Source: Myoxocephalus aenaeus (lineage: Eukaryota > Chordata > Actinopteri > Perciformes > Cottidae). From it: a DNA stretch of 64,000 nucleotides. Below the pieces are notes generated by a model, which worked only from the letters and a program-made list of their open reading frames with translations, was not told the DNA's origin and made no database searches. A program made the translations under genes and the position numbers. Shown piece by piece: positions 19,633 to 30,780 of the stretch. The first letter of the stretch is position 1, and every line of letters begins with the position of its first letter. The stretch is from positions 306,492 through 370,491 of the forward strand of contig JBAMJR010000503.1 in assembly GCA_038501785.1 (NCBI GenBank), written 5' to 3'.

Positions 19633-20267
19633 TGCACCAGAGAAATAGGGGTTGTTCATTTTTTGTGAATATAACATTTATTAGCACTCTCCCTCACTTT
19701 TGAGGCCAGAGCTCTTCAAGGGAAATTAAAACTTTTTTTCATGATAATGAGTAGGACCTTTATTCAAACTCAAACTCTTGACATTTTATTATTTCTTTGT
19801 GGATTTCACCCCTCTTGGCAGTTCCCCCTTGAAAAAAAGACTATGGAAAATCAAACATGCCAATTTCAGTAGATTGTGCACTCGGGTGATGTCGCCCTCA
19901 GGCTTACTTTAAATATTTTAATATCTACTTACACGTCTCCAACTTCCCCAATATTATGAAGCGCAGTGATTTGAACGTACTCTACTTAAAGCTTTGAATC
20001 TAACACAGTGCAGCTGCTTTCGGCTTAAATTCAGATATCTGTTGAACAAATGGTTAGAGCAAAGGAAAAGATTCACATAACGTCTCAATGCAGTGTGCTA
20101 TCTGCACACATTTGTTGTTAAATATATGATTCCTAATTCAATAAGGAAGAGCGGAGGAAGATGCAATGGATGAGACTAGCAGAAATAAGAAAAAAGGAAT
20201 AACTAAAAAGAAGATGGAAATATTGGTTGGTTACATGATCTGCATACTTCCATTCACATCTTTGAAT
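19633..20267. other. AT-rich non-coding stretch
   Basis: No gene or element end recognised. Confidence 0.3.
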
Positions 20268-20479
20268 CATACACCTCATGCTGTTATTTGGGGCAAACAA
20301 GTGCACTTAAGAGTTAAAAACACATGTCATGCCGCCTCTCAGGATCTCAGACGTGACTTGTATATTACCACATCTTCAGATTTTATGTCACTGCTTCCAT
20401 CAAGTTGCCTGTTCTCCTAGTTTCGTAAACACAGGATCGTCACACAGCCCTTTGGCGAGTGATCAACAGCAGTTAGCTA
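20268..20479. repeat. Dispersed repeat shared with 42112-42365
   Basis: Words such as CTGTTATTTGGGGCAAAC, TGTCACTGCTTC(C/T)ATCAAG and TTGCCTGTT occur in the same order at both places. The continuation after the nested MITE ends with ACACTGGCCCTTTAA at about 21461-21472, resembling a DNA-element terminus. Confidence 0.55.
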
Positions 20480-20482
20480 TAA

Positions 20483-21303
20483 TGCCGTGTTCACACCGGA
20501 CGCGGCGCGAATTATCGCGCCGCGTTCACACCGGAAGTTTACTCGCGCGAGTGAAACGAGGGTGTTCACACCAAACTCGAAACATCGCGCCGCGAAAGGG
20601 GCATGGCTTATCTCAGTCGCTTGTCTCTGTGAAAGGAGCTTTCATTTCCGCTATCGACCATGGAATAAATAACCACTAGTTTTGCTTTATACTTGTTGTG
20701 GAAGTTCCTAACATGTCGGAACATCAAACGCCCTCGTGTTTGGGTTCATAACACCTCCGTAGCCACACACAGCTCGGTGAATTTCTCCGACTCCTCCAGG
20801 AACTGCGTCTGGCTTCTCCGTAAAACGGATACCGATTCTGCCATCCACCATGGAAATAACCACTAGTTCTGCTTTATACTTGTTGTGTAAACTCCACATA
20901 CGTCGGAACATTAAACTCCATGGTGTCTGGGTTCATAATATTATCCGTAGTCCCACAACAGTGTCTGAATGACGGCCGCTGCCAGCGCTGGTTCTGGCGA
21001 AGCAGCAGCAGTTTCATTCAAGAACGGCAAGACGGCGGTGATGATGGGCGGAGCTTCTCAACGCTGATTGGCTGCCGCAACTTTGCGTCATGCGATTTCT
21101 CCGCTGGAGTTGGGATAATTCAACTCACGCGAATTTGCGCCGCGTCCTTCGCTCTGTTCGCCCCTCGTCAAACGTTCTGTTCGCGCCGCCTCAAACGTGT
21201 CTATCGCGCCACCCCGCGAAAAAAGGCGGCGCGTCTGTGGATTGACTTTGCATGTAATCTGGTCGCGCCGCAAATTCGCGCCGCGTCCGGTGTGAACACG
21301 GCA
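20483..21303. mobile_element. Harbinger-like MITE ('TGCCGTGTTCACAC' ends, TAA duplication)
   Basis: Both ends carry TGCCGTGTTCACACCGGACG, and the inverted repeat continues to over 30 bp. TAA at 20480-20482 and 21304-21306 is the target duplication. The 821-bp interior has an imperfect direct repeat (20656-20751 and 20846-20942, sharing ACCACTAGTT and GGTTCATAA) but no transposase gene. Related copies in this window: 29399-29459, 56763-58598, and one right end at 63207. Confidence 0.85.
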
Positions 21304-21472
21304 TAACTTTACTGATCACAGGAGAGCATTTCCTCTGGCTCCAACATAACAAAAGCATTTCCTGTGAATTCCAGTGATTATACACTGGAGAAAAACATAG
21401 TTATTAATACTGCCGTCCATTTCTGCTGATCAGTCCCCTGAAATGCTACACACTGGCCCTTTAAGAGCTCTT

Positions 21473-22440
21473 GAAAGTTAAATGGTTATTATCTAGGTAC
21501 CTACTGTGTGCTTGAAAGGTCAGGACCAAATAACATTGCCATGCACGCGCACACACATATATATATACTCAGCGGATTAAACTACTACAATTGTGTCTTG
21601 CTGTGTTTACTGAAGCCTCAAGCCTTCTGTACGCAGTATGATTGGTTTTAATTAGACAGGCTAATTTCCTTCATTCATCAGCATCAGGGAGGCAAGTCAT
21701 ATGGGTCAGCAATGTCTGCTGACAGCAGGGTTTGGTCTTTAATATGCATTAATCTGTATAAAAATTAAAAAAACTTGGATCATCCTCTTGTTGGGCCCCT
21801 GTTTCTCCCAGTGTTCCCCACTGTCTTCCATGTCCCTGGTTTTCCTCTGTGTGTGTGTGTGTGTGTGTGTTTCCATCGTGATGTTCACGTGGGCCATGCC
21901 TATCAAGCACACCTGCCCGCAATCAGCTCATCAACGCTCCCCACACACCTGGCTTTAATTGGCTCATTAAAACTGCTGAACCATTTCATTGGAAATGCCA
22001 CAGAAAAGTTATGACGATGGGACGGGATTGTATTATTGTTCACAACTGAAAAATATATAATTGTCATCAGCTATTGGATTGTGCCAGAGCAGCATTTTTT
22101 AATAGATAAGGTTCCATACTGTGAACTGGGAACTAGCCATAACAGCCACCAGGCAAAGTGAATGTGACGTTTCACCGGTTCTGTTTAGTAACACCTTGAT
22201 AAAAGAACTAAACACACTTTATTTATTGATTGCACGCAATCTAGAAAAATCTAGTCAAGGTAATAAAAGTGTTCACAGACTTTCCTGTCGGTTACCTGTA
22301 GCCGACCATCCTTCTGAAATAAGTTTGTGTAGACTTTAGCACAATTATGTTCAACTTATATAATTATTCTAATTTGTCACTTTGGTTGGATTTTGTTCCC
22401 CATCTTAATGAATTAATGCCACTTCAATGCACATTACTAA
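21473..22440. other. Non-coding stretch with a (GT)n microsatellite
   Basis: GT repeat at about 21848-21870. The region around 21780-22010 has pyrimidine-rich, LTR-like composition but no paired ends. No gene. Confidence 0.3.
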
Positions 22441-22689
22441 GGGGCCGTTCACACCGGATGCGAGTCTCAAAAACGCGTCGCTAGCAAAACCATTGTTTCC
22501 CTATGGTATGGGGAGCCTTGCAGGCACGCCTTTTAAATGCCGCGCGTTGCGTTTTTCTAGCGTTCTTTCAGCGCACGAGGTGCGGAGTTGCACAGAGTTG
22601 ACGGAAATTCAAAGTAGGCGGAGCTTAATGCACCCACTTTACAAAAAAGTAAGTGGGTGCATTAAGCTCCGCCTTGTAAGTGGGAGCTT
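22441..22689. mobile_element. Left end of a 'GGGGCCGTTCACACCGG' DNA element, with hairpin
   Basis: GGGGCCGTTCACACCGGATG at 22441 resembles the ends of the Harbinger-like family nearby but no right end was found. A hairpin with 25-bp arms (22617-22641 and 22649-22673, core GGCGGAGCTTAATGCACCCA) is followed by a third direct copy of the arm. Confidence 0.45.
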
Positions 22690-23126
22690 AATGCACCCAC
22701 TTACTTTTTTGTAGACCAGACACAACCGGACATGTGTGCCAAATTTCAGGTCAATTGGTGATAGGGGGCAAAAACTGTGGGCTTTCACAACTCACAGGTT
22801 GTCAAAAAAACGCTATCTGACTTTCTTTACGGTTTAGAGCATGGTCCCAAGAGACTTTCTTTTCAGTTTACATGTGTTACATAGGCCTATCAAGTGTCAT
22901 ACATGTAGGTCAACCGTAGCGCTGTGGCTGCTTAAATGAATATTTGTAGGGGGCGCTATCAAGCCGGAGTGCCATTTTGAAGCATTCAAATCATATCAGG
23001 TAACTACATCTTTGCCTGTCAATGTGTGTGCCAAGTTTAGTTACGTTTCGAGCATGCTTAGTCCCTCAAAAGTACCTTTGTTGTTGACCACGAAGGATGG
23101 GTTGCCATGGCAACAGCGTTACACCA
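22690..23126 (+). repeat. 'ggcgctatc' repeat unit, copy 1
   Basis: About 430 bp from the TTTTTTGTAGACCAGACACA block to GGCAACAGCGTTACAC is repeated at 25198-25634 with high identity, including TTTCAGGTCAATTGGTGATA and ACATGTAGGTCAACCGTAGC. Not coding. Confidence 0.8.
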
Positions 23127-24662
23127 CCCCTCCCCCACATGCAAGCTCGGATGTACCCATCGACAAACCGATCCTCACAGCATCGTACGAAGTTGCGTAC
23201 CTGATCGCAAAGAAGGGCAAACCACACGCCATTGGTGAAACACTCGTAAAACCAGCTGCGTTGAAGATGGCGAATATCATGCTGGGAAAAGCTGCTGAAG
23301 ATAAGTTATCCCAAATTCCTCTCTCAAATGACACTATCAGCAGCAGAATAGACGACATGAGCGCTGACATCTTGGCTCAAGTAGTTGCAGATCTGATTTC
23401 AAGCCCAGCAAAATTCAGCCTCCAACTCGACGAGACCACCGACGTTTCAAATCTAAGCCAGCTTGTTGTATTCGTGCGCTATATGAAAGACGACGTGATG
23501 AAGGAAGATTTTTTTATTTTGTAAGCCTCTTACAACAACAACCAAGGCAGTCGATGTGAAGAAATCGTGGATGACTTCTTCAGAGACAACGATCTTTCGT
23601 GGAATGTGGTTTCTGCAGTTTGTTCGGATGGAGCTCCAGCCATGCTGGGATGACACTCTGGTTTTGGAGCACTGGTGAAATCCGATGCACCACACATCAT
23701 TGTTACGCACTGTGTTCTGCACAGGCATGCGTTGACAACAAAAACCTTGCCTCCAAAACTGGCAGAAGTATTACAAATTGTAGTTGAATGTGTGAACTAC
23801 GTGCAAAATAGTGCTATGAAGCACCGCATCTTCAAAGAGTTTTGTAAGGAAATGGGCTCTGAATTCGAGGTACTTCTGTACCATTCTAACGTTCGGTGGT
23901 TATCCTGGGGAAAGGTGCTGAATCGGGTTTTTGCCATGCGTGTGGAATTAGCCCTGTTTTTGTGGGAGTACCAACATTGTCACGCAGATTGCTTCGGAAA
24001 TTCTGAATTCATTCTCATTTTGGCGTACATGGCCGATATTTTCGATGCTCTCAATCATCTCAATCGACAGATGCAGGGCGGTGGCATCAACATCATCGAC
24101 GCGGAAGAAAACCTGAATGCGTTTTAAAAAAAAGCTACCTTTATGGAAGCGACGAACAGAGAATGATAACTTCGAAAACTTTCCCCTGCTAGACGACTGT
24201 GTAAGTAAGATCGAAGACGTGTCTGGAATTGGATACATTCCTGTACCTGGGGAGCTGAAGCAAGCAATTGCCATGTACTTAGATGAGCTCGCAAAGTCTC
24301 TCGACGGATACTTCCCCACCAGAGAGGCATATCCAGCATGGGTGAGACAGCCGTTCACATTTAGTGTTGCGAACGCAGATGTCAACGATGAATACCTCGA
24401 CGAAATCATTGAACTCTTTAGAACAACAACACTCTCAACGTTTTGGTGTCACCAAATCGTACCATACCCTCTTATTGCTAAGAAAGTCCTTGAGATACTC
24501 ACACCGTTTGTTTGCGAGCAATCCTTTTCGAGGATGGTAGACATAAAAACTAAGAAAAGGAACAGACTTTGTTGCGAAAATGATATGAGAGTGGCACTTG
24601 CCAAGGTGAAGCCGCGCATTTCTGAACTTGTATCTGAAAGGCAACAGCAAAAGTCACATTGA
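23127..24662 (+). pseudogene. hAT transposase, FAM200/ZBED5-like, broken
   Basis: Reads YEVAYLIAKKGKPHAIGETL, LQLDETTDVSNLSQLVVFVR (first catalytic Asp region), then a frameshift in the T run near 23512. Then follow VVSAVCSDGAPAMLG with an in-frame TGA at 23651-23653, THCVLHRHALTTKTLPP, SNVRWLSWGKVLNRVF, a further shift in the A run near 24124, and FPTREAYPAWVRQPFTF, ILTPFVCEQSFSRMVDI (C-terminal dimerisation block), stopping at 24660-24662. The protein is the RNase H-like transposase that FAM200A/ZBED5 derive from. Three frame breaks and a stop make it inactive. Confidence 0.88.
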
Positions 24663-24893
24663 TTTGCAGTAAATGTTCGAGTTATGTTTTTGTGTGAAAT
24701 TCATGTGTTGTTGGTTTTGTTCTTTGAACACAGTGATTTTGTGTAGAACTGATGCATGGTTCATTTTGTGCACTAATAAAATATATACCTGTTTTGAAGA
24801 AATCATATTTATTTTTCCAATTACTAAGGGTTCGGTGAATGCACTGATGAAGCTTTCAGGGTTCAGTACTTCCAATAAGGTTAAGAACCACTG
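23127..24893 (+). mobile_element. hAT transposon fragment, right end intact
   Basis: The right end, read inwards, is CAGTGGTTCTTAACCTTATT, a hAT terminus of FAM200/ZBED-type elements, ending at 24893. The left terminus and transposase N terminus are lost at about 23127. The surrounding repeat sequence resumes right after 24893. Confidence 0.7.
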
Positions 24894-25197
24894 GTTTAGA
24901 GCATGATCCCAAGAGCGTTATTTTTAAGTTTATATGTGGTACATACGCCTATGAAATGTTGTATATCTATGTTGAACGTACTGCAAGGGCTGCTTTGTTG
25001 AATGTAGTTGAATTTTCTCCTTAGAAGTTCATTGGTCCTTTTCTTTACACAATGAGATACAAACAAGCTTTTGATGACATTGAACCAATAATGATCCTCA
25101 GAGAATTTTGTGAGAATTGAACCCAGCGTTTAGGAAGAGTTGGGAATGAAATGGTTTTTCACAAAATTGAAAATGGTGGAAATTCTAAGTAGGCAGA
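24894..25197 (+). repeat. Partial 'ggcgctatc' repeat unit between the hAT end and copy 2
   Basis: GTTTAGAGCATGATCCCAAG and the following 100 bp match 22834-22930 loosely, then sequence unique to this copy. It shows the hAT landed inside the tandem repeat. Confidence 0.55.
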
Positions 25198-25634
25198 GCT
25201 TAATGCGCCCACTTATTTTTTTGTAGAGCAGACACAACCGGACATGTCTGCCAAATTTCAGGTCAATTGGTGATAGGGGGCAAAAACTGTGGGCTTTCAC
25301 AACAATTTTTTTTAGTGGGCGCTATCTGACTTCCTGTGCGGCTTAGAGCATGGTTCCAAGAGACTTTCTTTTCAGTTTACATGTGTTACATATGCCTACC
25401 AACTCTCATACATGTAGGTCAACCGTAGCGCTGGGGCTGCTTAAATGAATATTTGTAGTGGGCGCTATCGAGCCGAATTGCGATTTTGAAGCATTCAAAT
25501 CATATCAGGTAACTAAACATTTGCCTTTAAATGTGTGTGCCAAGTTTAGTTACGTCTCATGCATGCTTAGTCCCTCAAAGGTACCTTCGTTGTTGACCGC
25601 GAAGGATGGGTCGCCACGGCAACGGCGTTACACG
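25198..25634 (+). repeat. 'ggcgctatc' repeat unit, copy 2
   Basis: Direct copy of 22690-23126, uninterrupted. It diverges after GGCAACGGCGTTACACGAAA. Confidence 0.8.
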
Positions 25635-25747
25635 AAACATCAAAAGCTTTGGTGGCTGGCATCATGAAAGTCTTATGTTTGTGTAGAAGTAATTGGATGT
25701 CGATCTGATTGACCTAGTAAGAGAAGCAAGCCAAAGTATATAAACTT

Positions 25748-26409
25748 TTACTTTCTGTTGCCATTAGGTGGCGCTATGGCTCTAATTAAAAATTAGACTG
25801 CACATGTCTTCAGGCCTGGAGTCTCATCAAATATGTGAAATCTGGAAAGGATCTTTTTATGTGGAGTCGAGTTACATCGGTTTATTCGGTCATGGCGAAG
25901 GATCAAACTTCAAGGTGATGCATTATCAATGTCTTAAATTTCTTCCGACGCATTTTGAGAGGGATCTGAATAGTCTGAGGAGCACGGTATACAAGTAGAA
26001 AAGATGTAACTTCCTGTTGCCTCTAGGTGGCGCTATGACTAGGATTAAAAGTTATCATATGGATGTCTTCAGGGTCAGGAGGTCATGACATATGAGAAAT
26101 ATGGGGCAGATTACATAATATATGACAGAGTTAAAACAACTTCCATTTTCATGGAAAATGGTGTCTCTTTGCCGCTGCTCTGCGCTCACATATTTTGATA
26201 GTTTTTCCCTGCAAAGGTCTCAACATCATGTTGCCCGAATGTGAAATCAATCATGTTTAATCTCTAGGAGGAGTTTGTTAGAATACAACGCCCGGAAACA
26301 AGGAAAATGCCAAAATTGAGCGATTCATTGCAGCGCCCCCTGGTGTTTGAATATTATGAAAACATTTGGGTACGTTAAGGGACACGATGAGTCAGTGCTC
26401 GGGCCCTAA
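25748..26409. repeat. Tandem 'aggtggcgctatg' units and right terminus
   Basis: CTTTCTGTTGCCATTAGGTGG and CTTCCTGTTGCCTCTAGGTGG start units about 254 bp apart. The array ends near GTGCTCGGGCCCTAA at 26409, a teleost DNA-element terminus (read inwards TTAGGGCCCGAGCAC). I infer that 22690-26409 is one repeat-rich DNA element split by the hAT. Confidence 0.5.
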
Positions 26410-26590
26410 TAACAATCCCATTTAAAACCCGTGTTCCTGTTAAGGCCGCCGATTCCATTGCCAGTACAGCACTTAATGTAAAAGAAAATAAACAAACATG
26501 TTTCCTCTTTTATCAGTGCCGTAACGAGGCCGGTGTTGCGGTTTAACAGGTGACCTGCTTTCCATCGCGCCGCGGGGAAAGTGTTATACA

Positions 26591-26849
26591 GGCCGTTTCT
26601 CAATACCAAGTACGCTAAGTACAGACTTTTGGACTTGGGAGTTTGGACTTGGGAGTTCAGACTCTCAAGGACAGGAGGACGCAGGACGGTCTTTCTGCAA
26701 TTGGAACAGCAGCTGACTGGATGACGTCACCAACTCAGCTGTTGTCATGAGTTTACTCTGATTCTTCATTGTAAAGTATTTTTACAGTCAAACAAAATAT
26801 GACAACCCTGCTTTTTTTGCACTGGTTTCACAGACATACACATATAATT

Positions 26850-26882
<33 letters not shown>

Positions 26883-26895
26883 CATTGTGTATATA

Positions 26896-26941
<46 letters not shown>

Positions 26942-26983
26942 GAAATATACACAGATACACATCCGTGTGTGTGTGTGTGTCTG

Positions 26984-27056
<73 letters not shown>

Positions 27057-28156
27057 TTTATTTGTGTAACACCCGTCCTATGTAGCTATATAGTATATGA
27101 ATCTGCTCGGTGTAGGGGTCCTGGGTACAGTTTTAAAAGTGATGGCGCTATGACCTGTTTTTATAAATGAATATAATGGTTCCTACAACCGTTGCTCTCT
27201 TATTCTAAAAACTGAATTAACTGGTGGTACCTCCAATAGAATCTAGGTAGTCAAATAAAAGGTATCTGCCTCTTATTTAGTCCTTTTATCTTGTGTTGTT
27301 ATTGTATTTGATCCTTTTCTTGAACAGTTTCTTGAACAGTTCTTTAACTTTGACACACCCAAGATACATTAACTGCCTTGAAACACAGTTTGGTATGTAT
27401 TAGGCGTATGCAACAAATAAAATGACATGCAGATCCCTTATTAATTATAGAGATACTACGCAATATTAACAAACCCCAAAATATGTATGAATCCCTCTTT
27501 GGAACTTCAAGTCTTTTGCACATTTTCATTGGTTACTTAGGCTCTAATATAACTGAATAGTATCTTTAACATGTGAACATCAATATAAGGTAAACCAACA
27601 CACTCACACTCAAAATAACAGATACTGAAATACAGATACACATATAATTGTATGTATATATTGTCTTTATAAATATGTATTATATATCTATATATACTTA
27701 TATATTAATATAGATGTACATATAATTGCAAACAATTCGGTCAAAAGTAATAAGACACCACTGTAGTTCAAAGTAAAAGTTAAATTAAAATCTTAACCTT
27801 TCCCTCAGTCAAACTGATGTAACGTTACTGTGAATAAATAATAAACTAATAAAGATTGCTCGTTAGATCCTCAAAACCGATTTATATCTCATGTTTAACC
27901 TCTACGGAGAAATCTGAGCCAGCGGATCATTTCAAAAAGTCCTGCCTTGATCAGGCTGCTCTCGGCGGGCAGCAGAACGCTGACCGTCCGGTGCTCTGAT
28001 GCATCCCTGGTAAAATGGGCCTATCAAGTCACATCCGGGCATTTTCACCGTGCTTGGCGAGAAGTGGACTTTTGAATTGGAACAGTACTTGGGCTGCTAC
28101 TGATGACGTTTCACGAGTCCACAAGTACAGAGAAGAACGCTTATTGAGAAACGGCC
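26591..28156. mobile_element. DNA element with 'GGCCGTTTCTCAAT' inverted ends
   Basis: GGCCGTTTCTCAAT at 26591-26604 is answered by ATTGAGAAACGGCC at 28143-28156, with related subterminal AGTACGC/AGTACAG words. No clear target duplication and no gene. The right portion (27590-27990) is shared with 57550-57890. Three microsatellites lie inside. Confidence 0.55.
26853..27052. repeat. (TA)n and (GT)n microsatellite cluster
   Basis: TA tracts at about 26853-26881, 26902-26937 and 26991-27052, with a GT tract at 26965-26982 between. Confidence 0.95.
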
Positions 28157-28282
28157 AGTGTCCACAGGGAAAGTCTGCAGAAAGTTCTTCTTCAAGTTTA
28201 AATGGCGGATCGCAACCAACTTGACTAGGTGCATACCGCCACCTACTGTACCGGAGTGTGCAGATTCAGGGTGCTGCTGCTG

Positions 28283-28633
28283 CTCCTTGTCTCTGAGGAA
28301 TCACACGTACAGAACCCTCCTAGCTGGCCGTCACCATGTAGTTTAACCGGCTTTTCTACCATAGAGAGAAACAGAGGTGAAATCTGATTGGATAAGAAAT
28401 CTTCTTAACCAGCTGCGAAGCCAGAAGCTGAGGAACACACAAGACAAGCTTGTGCAATGAGAAAATAAGCTAATAGGGAAAAAATATTATAATACATGTA
28501 GTGTATTTGTGAAAAACAATTACATTATAAAATAGATATAACTTTTAATTATATAAAAAATACATATATAATTAAAGAATACAATTAAATCATAAAATAG
28601 ATATAACGTTATATCTATTTTATGATTTAATTA
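28283..28633 (-). repeat. 'AGTGGCGGGCC'-family repeat copy with 50-bp palindrome
   Basis: Shares CTACATGTATTATAA, TTTTCCCTATTAGC and TTTCACCTCTGTTTCTCT with 50415-50795 (same strand) and 56818-57165 (opposite strand). A perfect 50-bp palindrome at 28583-28632 (centre ATATAACGTTATAT) replaces part of the usual AT-rich segment. Confidence 0.65.
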
Positions 28634-28916
28634 GTGGCGGGCCGTCAGGCTTAGCGGGCCGTGGTGGCCCGCCACTCTTTATTTGGGGGCGTTTTTCCTG
28701 ATCCGATGTGAGGTCCCGGGACAGGGATGACGTATGTGTACAGATTGTAAAGCCCTCCGAGGCAAATTTGTATTTGTGATTTGGGGCTATACAAAATAAA
28801 CTTAATTGAATAATATAAGTATTAAGTAAATATTTTTGGGTGAATAAAATACCTATTTTTTCCCACCTTTACCTGGACGCCGTTCCTCGTATGTGGTTCA
28901 ACTAAATTGATCAAAT

Positions 28917-29086
28917 GTTACATTACATTTCATTTAGCTGACGCTTTTATCCAAAGTGACTTACATTCTTGCTCTATACACCTTAGACACCTTAGACACA
29001 GCAACAGGGAGCAATTAGGGGTTAAGTGTCTTGCTCAAGGACACGTCGACATGGACTAGCGGCGCCGGGGTTCGAATCCGTAAATG
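28917..29086 (-). mobile_element. SINE-like repeat
   Basis: The minus strand reads GTGTCCTTGAGCAAGACACTTA and TCACTTTGGATAAAAGCGTC then AGCTAAATGAAATG, the conserved core of a very common teleost SINE-like family. A GGTTCGAATCC box lies at the edge but in the opposite orientation, so I do not claim a functional polymerase III promoter. Confidence 0.7.
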
Positions 29087-29273
29087 TCCTATTATTATTA
29101 TATGTCCTATTAGCTTAAATCCCCCCGATGATTGACGTCAGGCTATCTCGGTTTCTCAAAGGCCGATCCGCGCTCAAACAGTCTCGTTAATTCAAACCAG
29201 ACGTAAGTCATCAGGATAATTGCGCGTGCCCGTCCTAGTTCAAAAGGGGGAGGCGTCGAGCACCGAATCCATG

Positions 29274-29398
29274 ATCTTCTAACGCTACAACATAGCAAAT
29301 AAGACCAGAGAAAGAGCCTCTTTTTTTTCCGCTGAGGAGCAGGAGATGATCATGACTACATATGAGGAATTTAAGACCATAATCATGGCAAAGTCTAA
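29274..29398 (+). pseudogene. Myb/SANT-like DNA-binding exon, interrupted by a MITE
   Basis: The plus-strand frame reads NKTRERASFFSAEEQEMIM then TTYEEFKTIIMAKSN, the first helix region of the Myb/SANT-like domain of transposon accessory proteins ('FSxEExExIxxxYEExKxII'). Right after KSN the 61-bp hairpin 29399-29459 is inserted at TAA, and no continuation of the domain is evident beyond it. Alternative: exon end of a different SANT-family gene. Confidence 0.5.
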
Positions 29399-29459
29399 TG
29401 CTGCGTTCACATCAAAAGCGTTGTGAATATCCAAAACGCTTTTGGTTGTGAACGCAGCA
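29399..29459. mobile_element. 61-bp hairpin MITE with TAA duplication
   Basis: TGCTGCGTTCACATC at the left and its complement GTGAACGCAGCA at the right make almost the whole element a hairpin. TAA at 29396-29398 and 29460-29462. A minimal member of the 'gttcacac' Harbinger-like family. Confidence 0.85.
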
Positions 29460-29595
29460 TAACACCACCACCCCTGCGAGGTGGTGCGTTCACCAAGTGC
29501 GTCATCACCCAAATTAATCAGATTATATTTATTTAAATGTGCCTTCTGGCAGTAGTATACAAATTAATACATACTTATAAGGATATATGTACTGT

Positions 29596-29850
29596 ATGCT
29601 CGTATGTATGTGTAGATTACCATATAATTAGGAGTTTGAATATGTGTATGGGCGGATCAGTATGTATGTATTATTCATAATCAGAAATGCAATCAATTGA
29701 AGCAGTGAAAATAAATTGTGTGTGATTCTCTATTCTTATCATGAGTCCACCTTAATCATTTTCTACAATAATGGTATGTATGGTGTACCAATAACACCGT
29801 CATATAAGTATGAGTGATTCATCCAATCAGATTTTTTCTCTCCTGTGTCT
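29596..29850 (+). repeat. Repeat copy providing the empty site of the 30781 LINE
   Basis: GTAGATTACCATATAATTAG, GAGTTTGAATATGTG and TATGGGCGGATCAGTATG are uninterrupted here. The same sequence is split by the LINE at 30752-30780 and 33660-33850. Confidence 0.85.
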
Positions 29851-30780
29851 CTAGGCACAAAAGAAAAGCAGAAAAGCAGTTTAAGCAGGCTTTAGCAGAT
29901 TAAAGTACACCGGGAGTGGACGCTGTGGTTGATTGTCATGGACTTCAACAAATCAGATCTTTTAGTTTGACAAGCTGGGCGGAATCTTTGACGTCCAGGG
30001 CCTTCGAGGTGGCGTGGATGTATATGATTGGTCAGTGGCCCAGCGTGACTATTAACATGCGCTGTGATTGGTCAGTCGGGCACAAAGCTACTAGAAACTT
30101 CTAGCTGATACCTAGAACCTAGAAACTACCTTCCTGGTGGAGTTTACTGATCACGCCTTTCGCACAGAGGATTACAGGCATGTGGTGAGTTAAATGCTGG
30201 CTGTGTTACTTTTTTGCAGTTGTATTTAATCATTAACAAGCCTCAGCGCTGTTGTTGCTGCTGGAGCTGGGACTGGGGCGTGCGCGGCGCGTTTTGTGAC
30301 TTTACAGGTACTAATAGGGGGAAATAAAAAATTATAAACCATATGTCTCTTCTCACAAGGGTTACGGTATTGTAGCAATTTAAATGAAGTTGTTTTTTCG
30401 AGAATAGGTGCGGGGGGGCTTGGTGCTTATAAGATTAAAATAGCTCCGCAGGTCGGTCCACACAGTGTGACCTCCATGCCCGTAATAGTGCAAAGAAATC
30501 GGCCGTATAGCAGAGTGAGCGTCTGCTGTCCACACATGACAGTCTGTATGAATGCGGTGTGTAGTGGGCAGCGCGCCGTATTCAATACACGGCGCGGGTC
30601 GGTTTGACAGTAATTCCCGGGACACTTTTTTCTTCTTTCCCAGTCCGCACCTGATGTTGACACACGTCATTGAAGGCCTAGTTCGAAAACCCACGGCCCG
30701 CCACTGCTGTATGCGCAATACATTTACAATATGTGTATATTCATGTAGGTGTAGATTACCATATAACTAGGAGTTTGAAT

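Larger units (their letters stand above)
28634..30706 (+). mobile_element. DNA element with 'AGTGGCGGGCCGT' ends and Myb-like exon
   Basis: Left end AGTGGCGGGCCGTCAGG and right end ACGGCCCGCCACT pair as an inverted repeat. Between them lie an inserted SINE-like repeat, a Myb/SANT-like exon, a 61-bp hairpin MITE and sequence resembling the body of the 50.4- and 56.8-kb copies (CATCCAATCAGATTTTTTCT). Possibly a semi-complete parent of those short copies. Target duplication not established. Confidence 0.45.

Noticed and set aside
20487..21306. CpG-rich host promoter at the GCGCC-rich block
   Set aside because: The CG-rich words are the inverted repeats of a MITE with a TAA duplication.
26898..27170. 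Plus-strand frame through TA and GT microsatellites
   Set aside because: Translation of simple repeats only.
28917..29086. tRNA gene candidate because of GGTTCGAATCC
   Set aside because: No acceptor stem, no A box in the matching orientation, and the flanks are the known SINE-like core.
30380..30718. Minus-strand 112-codon frame near the repeat terminus
   Set aside because: No motif and it overlaps a terminal inverted repeat shared with other element copies.
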